64,000 nucleotides of DNA from Trichoplax adhaerens (taxonomy: Eukaryota > Placozoa > Uniplacotomia > Trichoplacea > Trichoplacidae). Numbering within the stretch: the first letter of the stretch is position 1; every line of letters starts with the position of its first letter. Position numbers and translations under genes: made by a program. Under the pieces are notes generated by a model that saw nothing but the letters and a program-made list of their open reading frames with translations, made no database searches and had not been told where the DNA came from. Of the stretch, positions 53,940-64,000 are shown one piece after another. The DNA lies in contig NW_002060952.1 of NCBI RefSeq assembly GCF_000150275.1, positions 1,478,452 through 1,542,451 of the forward strand, written 5' to 3'.

Positions 53940-54450
53940 TTGGTGAAGAGCATACTGGTAAGTATTTCATACGTAACTAACTACTGGTTGTCAGTGCTAT
54001 CGCTACAAAAGCTTTCCTATCTTACACTATCGCCTAATGCTGTCGAGGCAACAGAATGTGATTTATCATGCACGATACCTATAAATTTATCATTATATTT
54101 GCAATACTGTCCATATGTAAAAATAGGTACAAGTACAAGGAAGAGTATGCAACTACTAAGTATGAGTGCTATGGCGAGAAGAACTCTCTTCCTACGTGAT
54201 GCTACTGTCTAATATTATCGAGGCAGCAGAATATGTTCAGCAATGCTAGCTACTACTGCTGTAGTTATAAGTAAGTAAAATATACTCGTACAAAGTGACG
54301 GTGAAGAGAATTTACAGTAAATATTTTCACCCACAACTGCGTTTATCTGAATAGCACAATAGCTCTCTTCTCACGTTATACTCACGTTTAATGTTATCAA
54401 GGCAATAGGATATGTTCAATAAGGCATGATATCTATCATTATAATATCTT
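53940..54450. repeat. Degenerate ~180 bp triplication
   Basis: The phrase taatgctgtcgaggcaacag with the following gaat(a/g)tg recurs in diverged form near 54032, 54210 and 54390 (taatattatcgaggcagcag and taatgttatcaaggcaatag). Flanking phrases resembling gtaagtattt and ctatcattat recur as well. It looks like an old tandem repeat of about 180 bp. Confidence 0.55.
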
Positions 54451-55444
54451 ATAATTACTAATGCGGTAATCTATGAAATGTGTTGATGAATTGATAGGAT
54501 ATAATTGTAATTGTTGAACACAGGATCGGTTCAAGTACAAGCTGGCGACGAGTGATGCAAAATTGTAATCCACTCATTATCAACTTTACTATAACTAAGC
54601 CGTCATTTAATCAATCTATTCGACTGTAGAAAGTTCATCGATTTAATGAGCTTACATCAAATAAGTTTAAAATCTGTTTTCCTGTTCTCTGGTGGACAAT
54701 TTCTAGCTAAAAAGGATATGAAAAGGAATAGAAGATTATAGTTAGAAACAAGTATCATCGACTTGATCCACAGATTTTCCTAATGATCTAAAATTCATCA
54801 AAAGAGCTTGAATAGCAATTCAAAATTAGATAAGATATTTTTCATTGGCACAGGCTAAACTAATCAATATTAACAGAGCGATTTATTTCCCCTATTATTG
54901 CTACTTTATAGGATCAATTCCATGTCCATGTCCATTGCATGTTTGCTATTCATGCCACACCATGAGCATTCGACAGGCTCATAACGAACACTCAAGGATT
55001 GCTCATCCGCTGCATTTACTCTGTACCTGGATGGATATACTATACTGCACATAAGCAAGAGAAGAGCAATGGGCTTTTATATCATTAGGGATTACCTTCA
55101 TCTTTCTTGCAATAATCAATTCAAGCTAATAGCAATAGTAATATCGAGTTTTCAGTCCTGGAAGAAGGAGTAAAATGATCCAAATGCAAGTAAAACCTGT
55201 CTGAAGTTTGGACCTTGGCTGCTGCTAACTGGCTACCAACCATCGCATTGAGCATGGGCACACGCGCTGATTGTCTACTGTACAGTAGTTGCCACGATAC
55301 AAAGTGCAGGGTCGGAGTGAAAGCGATCTTTACCGACTTGGACTATACTCTACTATAGATTGTACTGACTTGCAAGAGTACTCTGGTCTGTGTAAAAGAT
55401 ATGTCATCCATAACAATTCAATTGCTACTGTAGACTGGACTCTA

Positions 55445-56185
55445 GGCGATCTAGTGCTTGACCATAGTGTTGCAGCTACAGTACGAAGCATCGTCTCGGG
55501 TGACATACTTTTTGGGTAAAGCTAGCCGCTATGAACTGCTGCACTTTGGCTGATGGATTCATGAGAGAAATAGAAGAAATAGCAGCTACTGTAGATTTCC
55601 TATTCTGTTTTTCTACTTTTTTACTACAAAGTAATACATAGTACTGTATAGTTTAGCTGGCGATAGTGTAGTATTACCTACAGTCCAAATCGCTTGCAGG
55701 AACAGAATAATGTCGCCCAACGCTTGACCACGGTATTACGGCTACACTACGAACCATCGTCGTCTCGGGTGACATCATTTTTGGGCACAGCTAGCCGCTA
55801 TGAACTACTGTAATTTGCCTAATGGATTCATGAGAATAATTTCAGAGAAATAGAAGAAGTATCAGCTAGATTTTCTATTCTATTTTTCTACCTTTCACTG
55901 CAAAGTAATACGTAGTATAGTTTTGCTAGCGATAGCGTAGTATTACCTACAGTCCAAATCGCTTGCAGGAACAGAATGATGTCGCCCAATGCTTGACCAC
56001 GGTATTACGGCTACACTACGAACCATCGTCGTCTTGGGTGACATCATTTTTGGGTACAGCTAGCCGCTATGAACTACCGCACTTTAGCTGATGGATTCAT
56101 GAAAGAAATAGAAGAAATATCAGCTAGATTTTCTATCCTATTTTTCTACCTTATAACTGCAAAGTAATACATTCAGAGTGATATG
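55445..56185. repeat. Tandem triplication, 265-270 bp units
   Basis: gcttgaccacggtattacgg and its variant start copies near 55457, 55722 and 55992. Shared phrases include catcgtcgtctcgggtgaca, acagctagccgctatgaact, tgatggattcatga, aaatagaagaaatatcagct and cagtccaaatcgcttgcagg. The copies are highly similar, and the third is truncated. Borders are approximate and no coding potential is retained across copies. Confidence 0.88.
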
Positions 56186-57468
56186 CTGCTGAATTTCAAC
56201 AATGGTACGGTAATCACTGCTCTTGAACAAATCATGCTGGATCAGAGTTAAACTATTCTCTGAAATTTTTCTCATTCGATTTCCCTAAACGTTCCGCTAT
56301 CCGTAAAACATATATTGAATATAATTTCCTTGCATTCATGAAAGCTTATGTTTCACCTATACATTTAAAACCAAAATAATCACGCTGCACATGAAGTTGG
56401 CTTAAATTGAGCGATTTTCGATTCAAATTCTCTTTCTTTGTGTTAACATTTGTCGTGGAATTCATAATGCATAATTGTAGTACCAAATATTTCTAAATCT
56501 CATCATTTTTGACCTGATGGAAGGTACTCGTACATTGAGAACTGCGCTCTTTTAATAGGATGAGAGAGTTAGTTTAGCGGAGGGGTATTTCTATAATTTA
56601 TTCTGGTTTTAATAATGGGATCATCTTGGTACTTAATCGACTATACACGATCTAGTGTGTTATGATGTACTCCAACAATAAGCTCTATCAAGTAGTTACT
56701 AGGTTTGCATTAAGGAAAGATGTGAATATTATTTTTTATTGTTTATATCAATTGTTTTCTCAGTATTCTCTGTTTGGCTTGAGAATTTCCTACAGTTTTT
56801 ATAAATTCCTACGTAGTATACATTAATATCCGTAATGAAACGTACTATCACTACTATCTTCATACATGATATGGCTACTCTGTAATAGAGATCTTAAGTT
56901 ATAGTGCCATCACATAAGCATAATCACAATTTACATCGGAAAAAGATTCAATTAATTATAACAGTTTCCAACCAAACAAGAGTATTAATAAGAAACTGGT
57001 AATAAGAATAGATATATTGAAAGCGGTACTAGATGATGACGGAAAATAGTTTCCGTTATTTTCAGAGTATATTAAAAATTATGAATTTTAAAATAAACAT
57101 TTTATAAATTACGTGCTACTATATAAAATACCAATACAAGAACAGACGCAATTCGGCAAAGCTTGCATAGGCACGTAAAATATACTGTATGTATGTACAG
57201 ATGATTACCGTATAAAATCGTTATGTCACTATACTATGGTATTTATGATATATCGTACTCGTGATTCGTAGTTCATTCTAAGGGAGAACCTATAAATTCA
57301 TGGATTCACCCGTTATTGGTTGGATATGCTATTAGGTAGCGTAGAGATGCGAAATCCAATAGACCTATAATATAATCGGCTTAGTATTGAATTGAAAATG
57401 GAACATGCATAAATCGAAGAGCTTAAGAATAGGTAAATTATGTACCGCGTCTAGTATAATCAATCAAT

Positions 57469-60400
57469 CTACTTCTTGTCATTTTCGTCATTTTCTTCAG
57501 TAACTGTAATAGTTTGTGGATTCATCAATTTAGTTAATATTTCAACATGAGTTTCCGGCGGCTGAGGGATATTTTTTAATAGATAAATAGTTATGTGCCC
57601 ATCACTGTCTCCAACCAGCAAGCACTATTCATAAGAATGAAACGAATTATACATTTAAGAAGATGCAATGAAATATTTTCTGTTCTTAATATGAAAATTC
57701 GAGTAGAGGTAGAAAAGAAAGGCAATAGCCGAATAATTAATGTACCTCAGAGTTGATCGAGAAAGCAACCGATGATAACTTTGCATATCCAGAAGGATGC
57801 GTTATAATAATTGGGTCCAATCTATATCATCGCATAGTATGATCAAATAACATTAGTTATCTCTGTCTGCCCTTGCATATCACGAGAGACGTGCATTAAT
57901 GATCAATAGTATCTTATAAGTGTTTTATCACTAATATGAACGTATAACAGTAACACAAACTTACGTGCTGACATTTAAATCCCATACTTCAATGGCTCGA
58001 TCACGAACACACGCAAAAGTAGTGGCAGAAGTGGGTGACCAGCAAATATCGTTAACAGCTTCCTATATTAGTAAAGAGCATAATGGTGATCAACTCATGA
58101 TATGTTTCGTCGTAGTTTCCGAATGCCAAATACTGCAATCAATATTTAAATATCTCACCTTTGAAGACTGAAAACTGTGAATTGCTTTGGGTTTTTCTTG
58201 ATTCCATAATTTAACACTCCAATCACCACTACAACTAAGAAATGCGTCTGATACATAAGGAGACCAAGCTACTTTATATACTGGACCCTAAAGTCAATAA
58301 TCCGAAATTATTTATAAGTGTAATATAGAGAGCTAAAGTGGAACTATAAATATAGTAAAACTCTTTCACTTATTGTGATAAGCAAAGCATGGTTAAAATA
58401 AAAAATTATGCAAGTATTAATTGAGTGTTATACCATATGTCCGAAATAGCTTTCCAAATATTGTTCATTGTATGAACAGGAACATTTATGAATATGACCG
58501 TCTTCAGTTCCGGTAAGATAGCTATTACAAAAATAAGTATAAATAATCAATGAGATTTCATTACATATATAAATATGTTAACAGCTAATATAAATCAAGG
58601 AGATAAGTTGTAATAAGGGTATAGACATTCAATTTCCCTAGAATTGGCCAATATCTAAGGCATACAATCTTACTTATACAGAATTACCGATATCTTATCT
58701 GATGATATACGAAATGAAACTAACATGTTTGTATCCTTGGGATAAAAATCGAAGCTTAATCCACCGGAAAAACGAGATATCAAGCCTTCGTGACTTCGCT
58801 TAATGTCTAATTTTCGATCTTTAGTTTCCTTTTTATTAGATATTCGTTTTAATCGCATTAAATCAGAACATTCGAAGCCTTTTCGAATCGACCAACGGGT
58901 TATACGCCCGTCGGTGGAAATGGATACTAGCATTTCTCCATGTTCTTCGCCTGTTAAACGATCGCGATCAACCCACTTTATTTGCCAGACTGGGCCAGAA
59001 TGTTTTCCTGGACTCTCACTAAATAAACATTCATGAGTTTATATATTAAAATATCAAATTAATAGCTCTATTCAACTCTCAAATAGAGCTATCATCTTAT
59101 AGCATGAAATCGTTAAAATTATACGAAAAACCCTCTAACTGAAAAAAAATAACCGAATAAGCTTTCCTACCTACTATCCAAAATCGATTGCGATCCTGTT
59201 CCTCTTACATCCACAATTGCTACAGTGCCATCATATAGACCAACCTAAGATATGTATGATTTATTTAGATACCCATGCCAATCTACATTAACTTTAAATG
59301 CCAACTTTTTTAAAACAGAGTAAAGTATGATGTAATAATACCCATACATGGCTATAATATCATAACTTACTGCTAAAAGACTTCCACTTGTAGATGAGAA
59401 GTCCAAGCCTGTGACGCCAGTATTAAAATGGAAAATTCTTTCAGGATACTTTAAATTTAAGAAAATTAAGGTCAGCAGGATACAAGAATGAACAAAAATT
59501 AAAATTATTCACCATTGATAGCATTAATATTCCTTTTGCTACAATATTAATATAGTGCGCATTATGCTGATAGATTCGAATCTTACTTCTGGATTCTTTA
59601 TTGACCAGCAACAGGCAAATCCACCCTTTTGCTCATTATAACCGAACTGACAATATCCTACTGCAATGATATCCTATTTGGGTGTATTTATAGAATACAG
59701 CTTTATAAAAAGCAGGAACCAGATAATCAAATGTAAAATGGATATCAGAGCATAGTTAATACTTATCAGTTACCGGATTGGATTTATTCCATGTCATGGC
59801 ACTAATATTTCGGCCTCGTGTTATGCTACATTTATAGTCCCATAAGCGCTCTAGATTTGGTAATATTTTTCCAACATCATTGTCTGCAATCCGTGGGCGA
59901 TTACTACTGGGTGGAACAGCATCCGGATCTGGATTAAACATATCACAAATGATTATTATTACTGCATGTGAATATTGTAAGAGTCCAATACTGGTTAAGC
60001 GATTATACCTTAGATTCTTACCTGGTAAAACAGATAAACCGCGATAAACGGCTTGTTTATGCTGATAATTATTCAACGTAACTGCTCTTTCCATTGTAAA
60101 TAGCGATTGTTTAAAGGCATCCGATCGTAATGCACTATCGTTCACTGGCATTGTACTTGTACTTCCGTCTTCATTCGGTGCACCCGAGATTTCGGATTCC
60201 GTTATCATGCTTATACGACTCTCTAAAATTGAAATCGGTACAGATAATTGCATTTAGAGCTGCGGATAAAGTTAGCCACAATATTTAGCTCTCTATCTCT
60301 CTGATCCATAATTAATTAATAAGAATGTTTCCCTAGTTAGGACTAACCCATGCTACTGTCTCGCATAGTCATAGATATACTTTTATCTTCATCCTTGGCA

Positions 60401-62098
60401 ATTTTACTAACTCTATTTGACTTCTGAGAAGATGGCACTTCCTCTGCTAAGTCATCATCGGATTCTTGGTCGTTGGCTATTATTATTACATAGAGTAATC
60501 AACTATAAGTTGTATGTTGCAATGTAAAATGTCTTAATAGAAGCAGCTTACTGCCTTCCTTCTCCTTATATGTATCGTACATATCCCAATTGGTTGCCAT
60601 GACAGAAGCATCCTAGAATATTTATATAAAGCTAACATAAGGCATGGAAGTAATTATGGATAAAATTAATACAAATTAACTTCAGTTCTACATACCGTTA
60701 AACCAAATCTGGTAGTTTGTACTTCCTTATTTTTGGGAGCGTCGTTAAATGTCTGCATAAATCGATCAGTATATCTATCTCCGTGTCGCTGCTTCAGCAT
60801 CTATTTAAATCACATTAAGGGTCAGACCAAAAATATCACCCTAAAAGTCGCAAATGGCTCTTTGCAAAATTGCAACAAATAGCTTTTACAGTTTCTTACC
60901 TCTGTATATACTGTATTCCTTTCCTTGATTTTATCTGCAGCCTCTGTATCTTCAGAAAAAGAAGTTGTAGGGATATCGAGTAGAAATATGGTCTCTGTTT
61001 CAGTTAGGTTGATATCCACCTAAATTAATCACGGTAATTTATTAGATCCGGTTAAAGCGACATTTTCGAAATCCCTTCATAAACCATCAATATTACGGTT
61101 ACCATCTTTCTTAAGTCACTATCGGTTAAATTTTCTCGGGATTCTTCTTGCATAGCTACGACAAAAAAATGAAATATGACTATGCTATACATATCGCAGA
61201 AAAGTAGGTTAAACATGATATAGTTGAAATCTTACTGGTATGATAGGCTGATTGAATTTCTGGGTATCCGGTTGGTTCACCCATATCGTCCATAATCGAT
61301 TCTGGTGAGGATCTACCAGATGTAATACTTTGACTTGTAGCAGCGCTACTGAATATTGATCTGAAAGTGTGCAATTTTAAGCAAAATCCAAGGAATGTTA
61401 ATATAAAATAGTTGTAAAAGCTTCAGGGTAATTAAGATATTGGCATACGTGAATGTATAATTTACTTTGTAAATGGTCCTCCAAAGACAGAAGCTTGAGA
61501 TTCATTTGGCTAATAGAGATGAGGATTAAATCTACTTTATTAATGTCAATTTATCTTGCAAATAATTTATATTAAATGATTAATTACCGTACTGCCCGAT
61601 TGTTGAGAATCGGCAAATAAATTTGGCTGGCTACGCCTGCGAGAGGAAATGAGTAAGATTAACTTTACCAATACGTACTTGGATAAAGAAATTATTAAAG
61701 TACCTGGATGTGTTGCCAGCAAAGGAATCATGTTTTAACAAACTTTTTGGGGTTACATCATTTCCAAGGTCGTCTAGAATCTATTAACGTTACATACATA
61801 GAGGTAAGCCATCACTGTGCATAAAGTCGCGTTCTATTAAGTTAGCTTATGAAAAGTACTTATAATGCTTACGCCTAATCAATAGTAATTATAATACCTG
61901 AATATCAGCTTTGCTTGACTTGGAGAGATCCTTAATGTTAGGATCAATCATAACCTGGCGACGACCTGTCATGCCATAATTCATACGCGAAGTGGCAATT
62001 GAAGCTCGAGTGGCTGAGAATCGAGTTTCAGAGCCTTGCGTGTATTTCGTGCTATTGCGCAACGTAGCTCTGAAGACAGGCAAGAACGTTAAATTCAT
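57469..62098 (-). CDS. DNAI4: Axonemal dynein intermediate chain 4 (WDR78)
   Basis: WD40 intermediate chain related to the inner-arm I1/f dynein system, needed for axonemal dynein assembly and ciliary beating. Twenty-one exons join in phase to 799 residues (human about 848). The first is 62098-61898 and the last 57821-57746 and 57624-57469; the largest is 59018-58725. The N-terminal half is hydrophilic and Ser-rich (RSSPESIMDDMGEP, MLKQRHGDRYTDRF, VMATNWDMYDTYKEKEG). It is followed by LPNLERLWDYKCSITRGRNI and WD blades: IIAVGYCQFGYNEQKGGFAC, GVTGLDFSS, VGLYDGTVAIVDVR, HSGPVWQIKWVD, MLVSISTDGRITRWSIRKG, FYPKDTNIYLTGTEDGHIHK, GPVYKVAWSPY, WSVKLWNQEK, IEVWDLNVSTLDP and LLVGDSDGHIT. The tail is acidic. 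The intron 60021-59929 (93 nt) is stop-free and in frame. The ATG at 62098 may not be the true start, since cttcag at about 62071-62066 is a good acceptor. Confidence 0.94.
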
Positions 62099-63952
62099 AA
62101 TTAAAATTGAGTAGCCAAGATAGATATATTGACCGAAAGAGCTTAGGTAATAATTACTATACAGTCGATTATTCCTTCTTTCCTGGATAATTTCTTATCA
62201 ACATGATGCATACGCAATTAACTTGAAGTGCTCGTATTTATGATACGTTTACGTATTATAGACTACAATAATTTAAATAGACGATAAATACTTATTTCTA
62301 CTGTTACTGTACTTCTAATCGTATGATAGTGATTGAAGTGATTTAAATTTTTTGATGATGAGGTCCATTTATTACCAGAGACTATATATGGAAAAGCGTT
62401 CGTTTTGAACTAAAATACTACTATAAATTATGAGATATTTGGAATAGGTATACAGTACAGTAAATTAAGTCCACATTAATGGTTATTCTATTAGTACGAA
62501 ATAATGAAAAAAAATCATTTCTGGCATCTTCTATTCCTAGTTCGATAAATTATCTGTACCTTGATTTGTTCGACATTTTGAAAAGTTGCAAATCCTACAT
62601 GTATAAACTGTACCCTGTAAACGTTGATCGATTTTGTAGTGGTTGCTATGGACAACGGAGGATTTCCTCAGATACTATAGACCGGCGTACAGTACACTAT
62701 ACCGTGTCCTGAACGATACTGCAGTTGGTAAGAAAATTTCCTTTTCGTTGTATTATAATGCATCTGTATGCAAATGAAAGCAGTACGAGAACCCTTAAGC
62801 GTTGTTGTCATTGAGCACAACACTACGTCATCACGGTAGTCCAGAGAAGAAATCAAACCTCCATACTGTGCCAATGTACATTACTGCAGTTTCCGTACCT
62901 AAATAGCAAAAGTAGCAAAAAATCGATAACATTTTGACTCATCGAAGAATTTTCATTAGCAGATGCTGCTAACGAATTTAGTTGCTGCCAAGCTTCAATT
63001 AAGGCATAATTTATGATATACTGCAATTATAATTGGTCGGGAATATCTTACAATGATATTGATCGTATGATGTCTACCTAAATACTGACACAGTTGGCTA
63101 AGAATTGTCGTACAAGGCTCAATTGGATTTGCTAAAGTCCAGTATATCGCTGCTATTGATGCTTGCAAGCGTGAGAATCTTCCGAATGTCGGATTTGAAC
63201 TGTCGTTTAATAAACACTTTATACTCCATTATAGCGATGCTTTGCACAGTAGCTTTATTATGATGAAAGTGTATTGGCATAGTTTTAAGCAAAGTGGCAT
63301 TTATTTTCATTCTGAAAATTGAGCGTTTGAAAGTATACACTTGAAATCTATTCTTGAAAGACTGTCATTTCTGATGGATACTACGTGTGGGTCGTATAGT
63401 ATTTATTAGGCTGTTGAATCTAGAGATATGGAGTAAGTGTTGGAAATAGAATAACCTTTTTTTAACTTATATTTCGCATATAGACATTCACTCCTTAGAA
63501 TAAATGATCCCTAGTTTATTGTTAATAGATACCCACTGATTATAGTCATTACGAAAATATTAATATATGATCTCAATAGCTCTGATACAGATATACGTAT
63601 CTAACGTGTCCCCTTCAAAATTAGACGAAAACAAGTCCTTAGTACATGATCTTATACGATTACAACTTTTCATTTACTACCGTACACAGTTTGGTAACCT
63701 TGAGAATACATTTAAAAGCTAACGTAATTTTGATAGAATGTTCGCCCTAGTATTAAAGCTTTAAGCTTTATAATTTAGACTCAGATGTATCAAATTGCTT
63801 TCATGATATGCACTGATCAAGTAATCACCTTGCTTGAGCTACATAAGTTCACCGTAACAGTGACATCGCTACATTTAAATTGTATGTTATTAGCATGACA
63901 GTGAATTTATGTAAAAAGAAAGTTCTAAACGTTGTGCTTACTCTTTCTAATA
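62099..63952. other. DNAI4 upstream region
   Basis: Expected to contain the DNAI4 promoter and possibly a further 5' exon. Open frames at 62479-62712 (plus), 62668-62874 (minus) and 63119-63340 (minus) match nothing. A few TACAGTAC motifs occur, for example at 62450-62462 and 62690-62700. Nothing else is recognisable. Confidence 0.5.
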
Positions 63953-64000
63953 GGAATAATTCATCAAGGTCAGCCTGCAGCTGCTCCGATGAGCAATGCT
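63953..64000 (+). CDS. Possible partial exon at the right edge
   Basis: A pyrimidine-rich tract ending in tttctaatag is followed by 48 bases that stay open in one frame, reading IIHQGQPAAAPMSNA after two leading bases. The composition is richer in GC than nearby intergenic DNA. It could be the start of an exon of a plus-strand gene lying beyond the window. The product is not recognised, and chance is quite possible. Confidence 0.3.

Larger units (their letters stand above)
53647..57468. other. Gene-poor region between TECR and DNAI4
   Basis: The missing TECR first exon and promoter should lie in its left part, and the DNAI4 3' UTR at its right end. I could not place a convincing MxxxVEIL-like exon. 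Two tandem repeat blocks at 53.94-54.45 and 55.45-56.18 kb are listed separately. The rest is AT-rich and featureless. Confidence 0.55.

Overview
This is a gene-dense, AT-rich nuclear segment from an animal. Nine multi-exon protein genes could be traced almost completely with canonical GT-AG introns, mostly 50 to 600 bp long. They match conserved metazoan families closely: ERCC8, YJU2B (CCDC130), DMAP1, TTLL7, MMACHC, PGM1, LMBRD2, TECR and DNAI4 (WDR78). Small introns, many conserved introns, low GC and ciliary genes (DNAI4, TTLL7) fit an early-branching invertebrate such as a placozoan. The species cannot be fixed from the sequence alone. Every exon chain was checked by codon phase. The only missing piece is the first coding exon of TECR; the exact 5' end of DNAI4 and 3' end of TTLL7 are also uncertain.

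Layout: 1-2330 is a degenerate ~250 bp satellite, followed by a foldback element near 2.5 kb. ERCC8 (minus, 4215-6735) and YJU2B (plus, 8284-11060) diverge from a region holding a local repeat. YJU2B converges on DMAP1 (minus, 11615-16151). Behind the DMAP1 start lies a 4 kb block of two abutting tandem arrays. The first (about 16.55-19.07 kb) is built from 33 and 75 bp units that form 240, 273 and 513 bp higher-order repeats. The second (about 19.1-20.55 kb) has ~145 bp units in alternating dimers. TTLL7 (minus, 22052-29246) follows, then 5.3 kb of AT-rich DNA with another degenerate satellite. MMACHC (minus, 34612-35957) and PGM1 (minus, 37871-41651) come next. PGM1 diverges from LMBRD2 (plus, 43460-49823) across a region with a 280 bp tandem duplication and dense TACAGTA/TACTGTA palindromes. 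TECR (minus, 51521 to at least 53646), two more tandem repeat blocks (53.9-54.5 and 55.4-56.2 kb) and DNAI4 (minus, 57469-62098) complete the window. A possible exon of another gene touches the right edge.

The genes do not form a pathway or operon. They are mainly housekeeping functions: transcription-coupled repair, splicing, chromatin acetylation, cobalamin handling, glycogen metabolism and very-long-chain fatty acid elongation. Two are ciliary or microtubule genes. The features most worth a second look are the nested codon-multiple array upstream of DMAP1, the dispersed TACAGTA palindromes, two introns that are stop-free and a multiple of three, microexons in TECR, an ATG-only coding exon in YJU2B, and unusual substitutions in a normally invariant loop of PGM1. 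I found no previously undescribed multi-gene system.
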